A stretch of DNA of 64,000 bases from Stropharia rugosoannulata (taxonomy: Eukaryota > Basidiomycota > Agaricomycetes > Agaricales > Strophariaceae). Of this stretch, positions 39,374 to 51,700 are shown one piece after another (the stretch's first letter is position 1; every line of letters begins with the position of its first letter). Under the pieces are notes generated by a model that was not told the DNA's origin, searched no databases, and saw nothing but the letters and a program-made list of their open reading frames with translations. The DNA is taken from NCBI GenBank assembly GCA_028532985.1, contig JANCIK010000010.1:1798001-1862000 (forward strand), read 5' to 3'. Made by a program: the position numbers and the translations under genes.

Positions 39374-39405
39374 TATGATATGATATGATATGCTATGATA
39401 TGATA
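39374..39405 (+). repeat. TATGA pentanucleotide array
   Basis: Six to seven units of TATGA, with one TATGC variant. Confidence 0.75.
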
Positions 39406-41020
39406 TCTGTCTTCCCGTGTCCTTTCACGCGAGCCGCTACCTGGGTCGAACTTCCAACCTGGGACCGTGACAGCCCAGCTGGGGGTCCACCGCGCGGTCC
39501 ACGTCTTCCCAGCCTTCCGCCTTCTGCGATACACACCTTCTTCAGCGTTCCCAAGGGTCGAGAGAACCAGCCGTGTAGGGAGGGGCATGCACCCCCCTCC
39601 GCCTGTCGTGCACGGCAAAGTTCATCATGCATATCACCCATCCAGTGCGGCAACTAAATACATACTTTATAAGTACCAGGGGGCGAAATAAGCTCTGTGG
39701 ATGGTCATGGGACGTCCACCGTCCACCGGTGTAGCTGCCTGAAGCGGCCAGTGCGAACCTTGTGGACCGCAGATCGCGGGCGTGCTCTATCTCCGCGCGT
39801 GGGAGCGCACGCGCACGCGCCTTTGCCCTGGGGCGTGTCATATCACCTCATATCACCCACCCCAGCCTGTTCTAGCGTGTATCTCTCCCGTTCGTTCTCG
39901 GGGGCGCCCCTCCCTCGACCTACGTACATATGTACATTATATTTGCATTCATGCATACCGGCGCGTCTCGGCGTGGGCCGCGTTTCAGAGCGCAATGCCA
40001 GTCACCAGTCACCAGTCACAGTTCGAACGTGTTATGGCGTGGTGCTGCGCGGCCGCTTCGTATTCTCCATGGGGCGTATGGCAATGATCATCATTTGTCC
40101 CAGCCCGGCCCCAACGCGTGTTTGCGAACGCGTGCGCGTAGACCCGTGGGAGCGCTTCCGGGACTTGCCGAGCGCATGGCGACTTACGCGCGGTGGACGC
40201 TGCCGTGGCAGGCGCTCCAGCGGGAGGCGGCTGGCATTGGAGCTTCCATCTACGTGTTCACCGCTGTGAGGTCAAGAAGTAGGAGCATCAGTTGTTTCGT
40301 CGTTCGGTTTGGAAATTTTACAAGTCCGGTGTGTCGTCGGAGTGAAGGACAACTAGAATAGCACTGACGCATACAGATGCGTGACAGATACCGCTGTCGC
40401 CGTTTGAAGTACCAATACTCTAGTATAAGGGCTTTATAAGCTCTCGATCACCGTACAAAGCGTAAAGGATAGATATCCATCCATGCGCAACGGATAATAT
40501 TGTATGAACAAGAATATCACTGTGAGGACTACTTAGGCACATGCAAAAACATACCAATTCAATGTCAGTAGCTGTACCAGGAATAACTATGTAATCATAA
40601 ATATATTTTGAAATAAAGCAGAAGCATACATAGAGATCACAATATAAAACCCATATCAGTCGGGGAGCACAGAAGGAACTCCTTTGCGATAGATAGATAA
40701 CCTGTCGTCATTCAAGTCTCCATTCATTCGCAACGATCTTAATCGCCCACAGAATAGCTTGTCTTCGAGCGAACAGGCTATCGCAAAACACGAGCCCCGG
40801 AGGCTAAGTCGGGGCAATGTGCACATCGTGTCCCCGGCTGCCACTCAGGGTTAGCGTTTAGATGACGCTCGATCTGTCGTACCTTTTGCGCTCAGAGTCA
40901 CTAGCACGAAGGGCAAGACGCCGTATATGCCCATTGGGGCCCGACGGCGAGGCTCAGCTCGTGTCTGGCGTGACAAACCTAGTGCACACAGACTGACTGT
41001 GAGCGCGCAAGCGAAGAGTG

Positions 41021-41036
41021 CGCACCCGAGGGTGCG
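41021..41036. repeat. CGCACCC/GGGTGCG dyad
   Basis: Inverted arms CGCACCC (41021-41027) and GGGTGCG (41030-41036) around two bases. The arms are the same as the inner arms of the palindrome at 30282-30304. Confidence 0.65.
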
Positions 41037-43500
41037 GCGCCGCGAATATCGAAGCACCCGCTCACCTGGGCTGTGCTACACACGCCAGAAATAGCCTATG
41101 GGTCAGATTGCACCCCCCCTCCCCCTCCCCATCCATTAGTTCAAGGCTTCTCGCCGGGCATTGCGCACGGGCATCGGGCAATCCACGGTGCGTCAGCGGT
41201 GCGAGAGGGAAAGGCGTAGCGCGGGAGCGGCGGTGGGGCTCGCAGCGGACCGATGCGTGGAGCGGGGGGTCTGAACTCGTGCAGGTGCGCGGTGGACAGG
41301 CGACTACAGGGGACTACACGCGCGTGCATGTGGAGCCATATATTGGAAGATTGGGGCGACCAGAGACGCGCGCCTACAATACTCGATATGTACGCACGCC
41401 CAGGCGAACACACGCTAAGAATACTAGACATGGGACTCCGTCCTGTTCGAAAATACTAATGAAACAGATAAAGTATACTTTGTAAACATGTAGCCTGGTA
41501 TCAGCCCCACTTTAATTGACAGCCCCAGTGCGCCTGAGCGCCGGTTAATAAGCCAGTAATACGCGTGGTGATGAAAGAAGGCGAATAGAACTAGTACTGC
41601 TGTGTCTCTCCCCAGGACTTACTATGTCATATCACAAGCACGCTGTCCAAGACCTGTCAAGGGTGTCACAGAGCGCAGCGGGCCAAATATACTTCTCCCC
41701 AACCCCCCAAATCTCAAGGGGCAGCTGGCACACGCCACAGAAGCGCGCGCGGGAGGCAGCGCGCTGAAATTGGCCTGCGGGCGTGGACAGACTCAATGAT
41801 CATGACCGAGTGTTGCTGAGTGAGTGAGAACGCAAAACCCACAACGTGTAACGATGACATGCGAAGTTCATATGTGCGGTCCTCAAGTGCTAGTTTGACT
41901 TTAATTGAGATTGAGTGCTGTGTGGCATTGCCGTTTAGGTACATTTTTGTCGGTGGACTAGGAGATCGGATGCGCGTTGCGTACCCTGGGCCGCCGGAAG
42001 TGTGTTGCAGCTAAGTATGTGTGATGGCGGCGCTGCAGCGACAGAGCGGAATGAGCGGATACTTGATCTTGTCCCCGAGGCGCATCTCTTGTACCACATT
42101 GCGATGCCTGTGAGCAGGGATGCGAGCCCCGCGCACATGCACAGGCCGGCGATGTGATGTGCGTATTATCTTGCCTTGGCCGCGGCATATTCACTCGTAT
42201 ACGGGCCTTTCTGTGGGCGATTATGATCGCTACGAATGAATGCAAAGGCGGTCAGACTCGAGCTTGCCCATCAGCTTCGGCGGATTGTGATTAGACCATC
42301 TTTCTTCAGTGCCACAAGTTATGGATTTTGTATTGCGATCTAGGTCGTTGATGATACAGCTATCTATTTACGATACGGTGAGTATAGCAACTGACATTCA
42401 ATAAGAAAAGTTTTGCGCGCACCAGTAATCACTTTTCTCAAGCAAAATGTGTTTGAATTACGACACACTCCTGAACCTTCAACCACGAGTACTCGACAAA
42501 TATCCATCCTTTACCCGTTAGGGCGCGATTGACAGCTTCTACCTAGCTTGACAGCTTTTACCACTTAAAAAGAGCATTACACCGTTACCGTAGACCGCCG
42601 CAGCGGTATAGCGCTTTCAGTCCGGCGACACACCGGAGTCAAAGTAAGACGAAACAGCTGATGGTACTGACTCCCAAGCATTCGCTCACCCAAGCACCAC
42701 CTACGCAATGCTCTGTATTCAGGCAGAATCTCGGTGAGATGCCCCAGCTATGTACCTGTCCGCGAGCGTCACTGGGTACCAGGATCGGGCGGCCAGCAGA
42801 GCGACTGATCATAGGTGTTCACAGTAGTCAAATACTGAATTGAAGACAGCACGCGGACGCCGGCGGCCTTGCGGAGATGTCGCCCGAGCCCTCAGCCCCC
42901 CCTGCAGAAAGACAGTCGGGAGGGAGAAGGGTCACGTCACACTTTTTCGAACCAAGTCTATTCGATCTCGCGCCCCAGGAGAGAGGCTCGATGGATGGGA
43001 GCAATGATCAATTTGGTGCTGCTGATCAGTGGGCTGAAAGAAGAACGTCTTCGGAGGAGAAGGTCATTTATCTTTGTCCTTGATTCGTATGTGACCTCAC
43101 CGCTGCGCCCAGTGTCGCACCACCAATGCGAAACCTGGACAATTACACAGGCGAAAAGAAGTTTCAAGAAAATTCACACTCGTCATTGCGGCGTCCGCTG
43201 ATCCCTAAGCTTGCCTTGATAGAAAGTCCCTACGCGTGTGCTTTATCAATTTATAATACTCCTGCTTATCCCAGGACCCTGGTCTAATTTTTCGTTGTGG
43301 AACGAGACTAACAATCCTCTTTAAGTTATCTTCGAGACGCGCTTGAGACGAGCGATGCGCTCTGTCAGCGTGCCACTGCGGCCGTTGACACGCTGATGTG
43401 CGCTTGCGCCGGTCTCGGAGCAGGGAACCAAACGCTGGGCAGCGCTGGGCGTCGCAGGAAGTCCACAGAAAATTAAGAACGATATAAGTACAGCCTGACT

Positions 43501-45556
43501 CGCGCGCAATCGCTCGCCGCGCTATCTGAGCGACTGGATGCTATGTAGTCAGCTGAGCGCTGCGCGGCGACGCGGTCCGTACGTCCCGTCTGAAGTTCTT
43601 TTGAAATTCGCCATAATTTACTCTAATTTGCTCCAAGCCATACTTATCCCTGCTTAATCTCAAGCGGTAAAAAAAAATGACAGCGGCCAGTGCGTACTAG
43701 TGTTGTGATGCAGAGCTATATGGGTAATTGTTAACAGGGCGCTGTGAAAACCGCTGGTGTATTACATGGTATTGTCTTTCACTTCGGCCACGTTGATGGG
43801 TAACCTCTGGCCACAGTAAACCAATGGACGTCCGTACAACTGTAATAGTGTAATTCGCACTCACCGTGACAATTTTATTATTTCCAAGTTCTGCGGATAA
43901 ACCATTTATCGGGGCTTAAAATAATATTTAAACATACGGCCGCTACTCTCCGCTACTGTATTGTGGTTGAAACTGGATTAGCCATGTTCCGCGAAGCCAG
44001 GTCCTTGGAAGTAGACATGAGCTTTTGGAGGCTTTCGGTATCCAATCGCATTCGCAGGAACCCAACAGCATATTAGAAATACATATATTTTATTTAAACA
44101 TAAGGAGGTATCAAGAGAGCTTTACTGATTCATCGACAGGTCCAGCCCTTGAAAGATCATCGATATGACGATTTTGATATCACACTCATTCCGGCAGGTA
44201 AGCTCGGAGTGTCAGCGGAGCTCACATATCTTACCTCCTGAGTCCTGAGCAATATGATTTGTGGAGCACTGAAATTCGGGAAGGTCGATGAGACAAAAGA
44301 CGCAGCGCATAGTACCCGCTAGCAGCCGCTATGTAACTTCCTAAGGCTTCCTCCTGTGTCCCGCCAGAGGGAAACAAGAGGAAAAAACCATGTTCATTAT
44401 TGGGTGATGCATTGTCAGAATATGATGCCACCGAACAAGCCCCTATTGGTGAATTTGCTATACATTTGCCAAGGCGTCAGAGGCAGACCAATCATCCCCT
44501 TCCCCTTCCTTCGTCCAAAGAATTTCGTACCTTGACTTGCAGCTTTTATAAATTGAGTGGACTGCACAAAGTATACAACCTCAAGTCACAGGTCAATCGT
44601 CGCATGTGACATTTCAACAGGCTCGACCATGATACTTCCTATTATCATTCTAAAATCTCCCGGAACTTGCACGAACTTGCTAACGAGCTCTAGCGACGTC
44701 TACCTGCAACATATCTTGTATGTATCAGAAGCTCTCAGAAGCTTCAACATGTGCGAACGTGTGTGTTTGGTTCTTTGTCTCTCCATAAGACATCGGATGC
44801 TGTAGTCCGGATCTTGGAATGTGCGGGAAGGCGTAATAAGATAAACCGTAGAATGCAAGAAATTTTACAAGGTCAACAAAGAGAGAACCAAACATAAAAT
44901 TCAAAAGCGTGGAGAAGTTAACAAAAGGATTGACATCGGCAGGCTTACAGTGCACATCACCGGTGAACGTTGTTGCACGAAAAAGGAGAATAGATTTCCA
45001 TATTTGGACCACTTCAAGTTATCCCAAATTTCTATTCTTAGACACTGACTTATCAAGTTGAGCATAGCTAGACTGAAGATCAACGTACTGACTACCGGTC
45101 ATTGTTATCAAATACTCAGATCCAGACGTCTACTACGTACAAACTCTGTCAATTGCTCGTTATCCTTTATCGTTCAGTAAGGTCAACAGTTGGATATAAG
45201 GTGTTGTATCAAAACGTTCTTCAAAACAAAAACGAAGCAAAACCATAATGCTTTGGCACCCTGACAGGTGTCTGTGACTTGCATGGGATATTATTACTCA
45301 TCATAAGTTCGGATCGTATTTGCCTCCACTGGTCTTGCATACTCTGCCGAACTCATCCAGACAACATCCACAACCGTGACAGTCAGTAGGTCATATGAAG
45401 TCGAATAAACATAATCTTGACGATGTCGACCAACAATAGCAATTCTACTAGTTCATACATACATCCATTTATGCCACTTTAATAATCTTCAAGTTTTCTC
45501 CTGGTTATTCTTACTATTTAACTTCGCCCCTCGTCATTAATCCGCGTCACGTCGAT
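43501..45556. other. AT-richer non-coding stretch before malate dehydrogenase
   Basis: The simple repeats stop and the DNA returns to ordinary AT-rich intergenic character. A 95-codon minus-strand frame (45012-44725) has a hydrophobic middle, but no family match and no splice partners. No supported gene. Confidence 0.4.
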
Positions 45557-47109
45557 CTACAGTCTAGGTTCTTCGGTCTTCTCAGCAGCACCGAGGATGA
45601 AGTTGGCGCCCTGTGAGTGGTGTGAGTACACCACACTAGTTACAAAAGCGCAAATACGAGCGACTCACGGTCTCGATGTTCTTCACGAGTTCTGGGAGCG
45701 CCGCCTTGATGAGCGTCTGCTCAGCATCAGAGATCTTTCCAAGGGGGATGATTCTTGTTACACCCTCAGTCTGCAAGAGAAAAGGTTGGAACCATTAGAG
45801 CTATTATGGTAGGTTTGTGAACGTTCACACATACCCCAAGCTCAACATTTGAAGAGAAGTACGCTAGCTCCTGTCCGAGCTCCTTGGTGATCTCTGCACC
45901 ACCTGCAGCATCCGCAGCTACACTGACGTAGCTGGGCGCGATGATACCCTTCTCGCCTTTCACTGCGCGGATGATCTTGGCTGCAAACTCGGCACCAGCG
46001 TAGGCCATCGAGAGGGTAGCAGAGCCAGCACCATCCTTTGCCTTGACGACTTCATCACCGCCAAATTGGATGCGATGCACGAGGGCATCGTACGAGTCCT
46101 TCGCGAAACCTGAGGGGAGCGGGTGGGAGGATTGGGACAGAAGGGGTACGATCTATTGGAGAAAGCTGTCAATTGGTGATCACATAAATATACTTGGATA
46201 GGCGCGTACAGTGACACCGCTGTGACCACCGACAACGGGAACGACAACCTCTTTAGAAAGGGACAGATTACCGAGAACCTCAGCAACAAAGGTCGAGGCG
46301 CGGACGACGTCAAGGGTGGTGACACCGAAGAGGCTGTTTCACGCATATATGTTAGTAATATGGCGTATATGCGGCGAGAGATGACGCGCACCGCTTGGGA
46401 TCGAAGACACCGTGCTTCTTGAAGACCTCGGCGACGATAGGGACCGTGGAGTTGACGGGGTTGGAGATAACAAGGACGAAGGCCTTGGGTGCGGCCGTGG
46501 CTATGCCAGTGGCAAGATCTCTGACGATTCCAGCGTTGATCTTGCGTCCGTATGTTCAGACAGTGGTAAAGATACAGAATGGTAGACATACCTTGAAAAG
46601 ATCGTCACTGCCCATCCCCCACAAAGTAAGCCTCTTCCGATCAGGGACAATATCATATGCGCGCTAAACTTACCGAGTCATCTATGTAGGTCGTCAATCT
46701 TCGTCAATACGTAGTCTAGAACAACAAGATGCACATGCCCACTTACCCCAGGCTTCCTTGGCACACCAGCGGGGATGACAACTATGTCAGCCCCAGTCAA
46801 CGTCTTCTTCAAACCATCGTTAGGGGGGAGGAATCCTTCAACTTTAGCCGGGGTGGAGATATGGGAGAGATCTGCGGCGACACCAGGGGTGTTGACGATA
46901 TCGTAAAGGCCGAGCTAAGCCAGCGCATCATCAGCAAGTACCCCCACAGCCTAGAAACCAGCGAACCTCAGTGACTGCGGGGTTGGCCTTGAGGAGCAAA
47001 GCCAAAGGTTGGCCGATACCGCCTTGATCGTCGTCAGGATCCAGCTGCAATCATGAAGATCGCGCACAAAGTACTAACCAGCAGCGCCGAGAACAACAGC
47101 TTTGACCAT
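45557..47109 (-). CDS. mdh: Malate dehydrogenase, NAD-dependent (cytosolic-type)
   Basis: Interconverts malate and oxaloacetate with NAD(H). The start ATG (47107-47109) gives [20 protein letters not shown] with the dinucleotide-binding glycines at residues 8-14 split by the first intron (exon 1 is 47109-47079; exon 2 begins at 47022 after an AAG acceptor). Later exons give [20 protein letters not shown], substrate-binding [36 protein letters not shown], the catalytic histidine in [10 protein letters not shown], and the C-terminal helix to EKTEEPRL. About 330 residues, with at least seven introns. There is no mitochondrial presequence before the Rossmann fold, so this is probably the cytosolic (or peroxisomal) isoform; no PTS1 is present, so cytosol is favoured. 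The frame is intact throughout. Confidence 0.93.
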
Positions 47110-47983
47110 TCTGAGGGATGTGGGGAGGTGGTGGGAGAAGTTGGAATAAGGGAGAAGTTGGATGCACTGGCAGCGTCGCGCTATTATCAAGTACTCTCGC
47201 AAAATCACGTGTAGAGATAATCACCGTTTTGGCCGTTTTGGCCGCGAGTGCACTCTTGTTTCCCTTCCGCACGGACGGGACGGGCGGAAGCTTCGTTCCC
47301 CATTTTGGGATTTTTCATGCCATTTGACACCTTCAGCATGCATATTCCGCCACCTGATTTCTGCCGGAGGGCTTTTACGCGATTTCCTTTCATCATGCAA
47401 CATCACCTTCGTGGTCGGTTCGTCACGGTAAAACGATTTCAACGGGTTGTTCGGTCTGCCGTAGACGCTCAAGTTCTTGCAACAAGATTATACCTGATCC
47501 TCGGGAATGCTCACGGATACAGGATGGATTTTGGTAAACATTCCGAGGCACCTATGTCCACAAAATTCGCAGGACGCTTCAGCGTATACGCGATACTCGG
47601 GGTTGGGTGGCACTCAATGTCCTTCCTCGGATTGCAAAGCATGGAAGTTTAATGGATGCAGCGGTTGCAATGTTATGTCTCCGTTCTTCTCATTCTGTTC
47701 CACATATTCACGATTTGAGCGGGAACTTCTTGATTAGTCGTAGGAACATAAAATGACGTGAATATTTGTCCGGTATGCCCTTCGCATGTATTTTACGCCT
47801 GCACCATGATTGCTTATGAACAAAGCTGTTACACTGGCCGCAGTAATGACTGACCATACTTTCTGTAATTTCAGGTCTACGTTATGGATCCCAAGACAAC
47901 TTAAGCTTACTCACCAGAAGCGAATACCCAGGCATTACGTCCTTCAAGTTTCTCCTAAGCGTTGGAACGCACCAGGCTATGAC
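47110..47983. other. Intergenic between MDH and the F-box gene
   Basis: Upstream region of MDH. It has GGCCGTTTTGGCCG-like short inverted sequence near 47230-47243 and no clear TATA. No gene recognised. Confidence 0.4.
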
Positions 47984-49459
47984 CTATGCAACAGGGTAGA
48001 CATGAATATCGAAATGCATCCGGGCCCCGACTGGGCTTTTCCCTGTCTCCACGAAAGCTTCGCGTACACAACGCATACCTTCCTTCCGGAGCCATTCAGA
48101 ATCCACAGTCTCCCCTTCGTTGACTTGGAAGTAATAAGCCAGTCGGATAGTCAACTTTTTCAGGCTACTGAAGCCGCCCCGTCCGAAAAGCCTGTCCAGC
48201 GGTGATAAATCATGGCCGTTGAACACATCGAGCGGCCCCGACTCGTGGTGTTCGCTGAACAGGTCCACAGAAATATCAACGTCCTCGATGTAGTTATGAG
48301 CTTTGATCTGATTCATTACTTTACAGACGGCGGGGATTGACGACTTGAGTGGCACAGGGAATGAGGGAGCTTGCTGATTTATGAGGACACTTCTCAACGC
48401 CGATGGGATAGTTAACGAAGGCGACGGGTCTAAAGACGTATCCATAGAATCTCCCTCCATGTCATTGTTCCAAGAGGGTGCAAGCATGTCATTATATGCT
48501 GCAGAAGTGGAACATTAAGAAAACAGTTTAAATTAGTGAAAGTGTGATTACTTACAGGATAACTCTACTTCTAGTGTCGTTAGTGTTGACGCGTTTGACA
48601 GTATCCATTGTGTTTTATAGAAGTCTTGGTTATCCGTTATATGTGATGTCAGATGCACAAGCCGCGAGAAAGCAAGCTGGGGGTGCAGATTCCCCGTGCC
48701 AGTCATATCAATGAGCTCCAGGAGCGGTGTTGAATGGTCCGTAGAAAGAGACTCTAAAAATACAGACTGGCGGGGCGCCATTGTCACCGCATTTAACACC
48801 CCGGGGTCGGAGTAGTCCCTGACCGACTCGGGGAGCCGCGTATCCTCGTCCTCCCCGGCCAGCAACACTCTGCAGATCTTCAAGTGCTTTATCCTCGAGT
48901 AATGCAATACCTTTGGTGGCACATTGTCGAGATATGATAAATGCAATCTGACCAGCTTTGAGTCACGACACAGCTGGCCAAAAGCACCGATGAAGTCTGG
49001 GGTCAGCGTCCGCCAGTCAAATGGTACAAAGTCATCCGATGACGTGGGATCCTCAGGCCAGGTGCGTATCGAAAGCATTAGTGTACAGTCGCGGATGTGG
49101 TCCGACCTGAATACGCGATTCATAATTTCTGCAAGCGTCCCATCGTCGAGAATAGGACGAATCGTGCTCTCCAGGCCAAGGAGGTTGACTACTAACACAT
49201 TGATGTACGAAGCCATGCCCGTGCTCTCTGGGTCCGGGCCTACTTGCATCAGTTTAAGCAATTGGCTCCCGTCGGCGCAGTTGTTTATGTATATTTCTGA
49301 GAAGAGGCGAGCGTGCGCCCGATGGCGAAAGTACCATGATACGAGCGAGGTGGCCACCAGGGTCCGGCTTCGCTCTTTCTTGTTAGGAAAGAGGTATATT
49401 TGATGGAAGATTAAGTCAATAATATCGCTAGGAATGCTGGAGAGCTGGCAGGACGCCAT
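47984..49459 (-). CDS. F-box-like protein
   Basis: Two exons, 49459-48556 and 48498-47984, join in frame to 472 residues; the intron has GTAAGT and CTGCAG ends. The N-terminus MASCQLSSIPSDIIDLIFHQ followed by VATSLVSWYFRHRAHARLF is the pattern of an F-box (I/L-P-x-D-I/L-I ... L-V-x-x-W), as found in the large, expanded F-box families of mushrooms. The remaining sequence has leucine-rich spacing (LVRLHLSYLDNVPPKVLHYS, LKICRVLLAG, STLTTLEVEL), suggesting irregular LRR-type repeats for substrate recognition. The likely role is as substrate adaptor of an SCF ubiquitin ligase, through Skp1. The target is unknown. The length and start fit such proteins. Confidence 0.8.
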
Positions 49460-50629
49460 GGGGGTGCGGAAGGGGATCTTGAATCGTACAAGTGGTAAAG
49501 CTTAAAGCCTGGCTGGTGCTGCAATTGCTAGTGATGTTGGGATTCATGATTGAGAAAGCTTGAACCGAATTCACCAATTTCGTTTGTGCGTGTTTGTAAA
49601 TGGTTTGTAAGGTGGCAAGGTCCTTCTGGGACTAGGTCACTAGGGGCCAGGGCAGACCTCGGCTTCAGTGATAGCTGTTGGGGTTGAAGGAGTAATTGAT
49701 AGTCTTCAAAAGCGACCCGAAGTAGCCGGCCAATCATTCCTTCGATCGTCGGAACAAACAAACTTTGGCATAGTGTCCGATGACCCTTACATAATGATAT
49801 GTCATTACGACGTCAACGAAAAATCTGCAGAATAGTGATATGAAGGCGGGATGCAGTGATCAGGTTTTCCTTTTCTGTTTACAATATATGAATAAGTTCA
49901 CTTGGGCATGATTAATTGACGTGCGTAAAGTAATAGTAACGACTAACCATTCAAACGTCCTAGATCTTGTACTGCGAGGGAGGTTGACTATATCCTTGTC
50001 GGAATAGCTAAGTTCGGAAAGTATATAATTATGGCTCAGCGACGACCCTCCGAGACGCCGTTATCTAGCCTTGTTCCGCAATACCCGTACTATCCTGAAC
50101 CCCATACTAGGTCTAAGGTGACTCGTTGAATCAAACTGTACGGTTTGATCTGCCGTCAGTATGTTGGGACATTTTTGTGGCTGCCATGTCAGAAATATTT
50201 ACATGGCAGATAAGATATAGTAAACAGGACCTACCTTGGACTACCTGGTTCATTGTTTCCATCGTGCAAAGGTCAGAACAGTCATCGAATTGAAGCTCCG
50301 ATCTTTCTATATCGGGAAGGTTAATACCCTATTTTAGAACGCAATATAGATAGTTCCCCTCGACAATTTTACTCTGCCCCTTGACCAGAGCCGACCATAC
50401 GACACATAAGAGGGGATATTAAATTAACTGATCTAATACTTCCAGGATGTGGCAGTGCCACCTTTATAACAAGTTCATTTGGAATAATTCAATTTGAACC
50501 TTGCCACAGCTCCAAGTAAACTTGGGCAAGTATGCCTAAATTACGGCCAGCCACGGTGCTCTACCCCCAGGTACTAAAATAGTGTAGAGCCACATAAATA
50601 AAGTATTGTATGTTTAACCGCGGCAGGAA
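49460..50629. other. Intergenic between two minus-strand genes
   Basis: AT-rich; a 77-codon minus frame at 49761-49528 is unsupported. No gene, repeat or RNA recognised. Confidence 0.4.
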
Positions 50630-51700
50630 TTAATCAGATGAGCCAAGCGCGCTCAAAAACACGCCGCTCATACTCAGAACCACTTGATAAATCCCTTCAA
50701 TATTCCCAGATGCTGTACCTGCTGCATTTGATCCATCAGCAGCTGCAGTAGTAGTAGGCAATGTGCTCGACGTTGTGCTCGTAGAAGTCCCGGAGGTGAT
50801 TTGTGTCGACGGTTTGCTAGTAGTAGACGATTTACTAGCACTACTAGACGGCGGCGCCGAGGTACTACTCTTGGATGGCAAAGGGGAATGTGACGTGCTT
50901 GTTAGTGGGGCCTTGGGCGTCTGAGCGGGCGGCTTTGGTTGTGGGGATGGGGATGGGGCAGGTCCTGTTCCATATTCCCAATCACCCTCGAACGTGCCAA
51001 ACATAGTCGGATCGAAAAATGCGTACAGGCCATCAGTAAGGTCGAGGTTGTTGAAGCCACACCCTTTGCACTGAAAGCACGAGCCAAGTCAGTGTAGGTC
51101 GTCAAACTTGAGTCCAAAGTAGCATACACGGTCAACAATGGTTGCTTGCGCAGTCTTGCCTTTGGCATTTATCGTAATTTGAGCGCCGCAATGGTTTGCA
51201 ACATCGAATTGCTGTAGGCTCTACAGTGTAAGTCTACTAGGATAGATAAATGATAATCCAGAGCGCACCTGCATATCCAGGGCTACAACCTTTATTTCAA
51301 CCGTGAAAATTGAAGGTTACACAACACATTATACTGGGACCACTCACGAAATCCGAGGCAACGTTGAAGCCTCCGCAAGCACCCCTGTGAGAAATGAGTG
51401 AGGTGTCATTCAGCCAGTCGAAGAAAGGTCATACAGGCCGGTGACAAAGTTGGTGAAGGTGGCTCCCGCAGCCCTGCGTCCGGGGTAAAGGATGAGATCT
51501 GAACGAGCATCGATAGTCCCGTTAATCTCTGCGTGGCGGCGATGACCACCACGAAGTGGAAATCTGTGCCCAGAGTTAACAGGCACGTCAGCAGCGAGTG
51601 CCAAATTGTTGGGGGATTGGCCATTAAACGTTATAAGTAGATCTGTTTGTAGACAGAAGACATGAAGGAGAAAAGACAGGGAGGGGATAAAAGAGCGCAT
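50630..51700 (-). CDS. Secreted RlpA-like (double-psi beta-barrel) protein with Ser/Thr-rich tail
   Basis: The ATG at 51698-51700 opens a hydrophobic leader (MRSFIPSLSFLLHVFCLQ). Exon 1 (51700-51435) splices in frame to GACGGFNVASDF, the conserved GACG motif of the RlpA/expansin-like barrel. Further small exons give VVALDMQ, QFDVANHCGAQITINAKGKT, AQATIVDRCKGC and LDLTDGLYAFF, all matching the pattern of fungal expansin-like and riboflavin-aldehyde-forming-enzyme-like proteins, including the paired cysteines. The last 120 residues are Pro-rich and then Ser/Thr-rich (a likely O-glycosylated stalk), ending in a hydrophobic segment (YQVVLSMSGVFLSALGSSD) that could be a GPI-attachment signal. It probably acts at the cell wall; catalytic activity is uncertain in this family. 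Four introns are visible. Confidence 0.82.

Larger units (their letters stand above)
34372..43500. other. 9 kb repeat-rich non-coding interval right of the lone gene
   Basis: No credible gene. It carries many simple-sequence arrays (listed individually where exact), a G-quadruplex cluster near 36.1 kb and a good isolated TATA sequence at 38.0 kb. Open frames of up to 190 codons (for example 39697-40269 plus) are GC-rich chance frames with no motifs and with overlapping equals on the other strand. Confidence 0.5.

Noticed and set aside
39697..40361. 190- and 143-codon plus-strand frames
   Set aside because: GC-rich chance frames overlapping each other, with no motif, no splice support and no recognisable composition.
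22169..45556. Transposon, CRISPR-like array or mating-type locus in the desert
   Set aside because: No transposase, RT or LTR ends, no regularly spaced repeats with unique spacers, and no homeodomain, pheromone-receptor or CaaX-ended short ORF was recognised.
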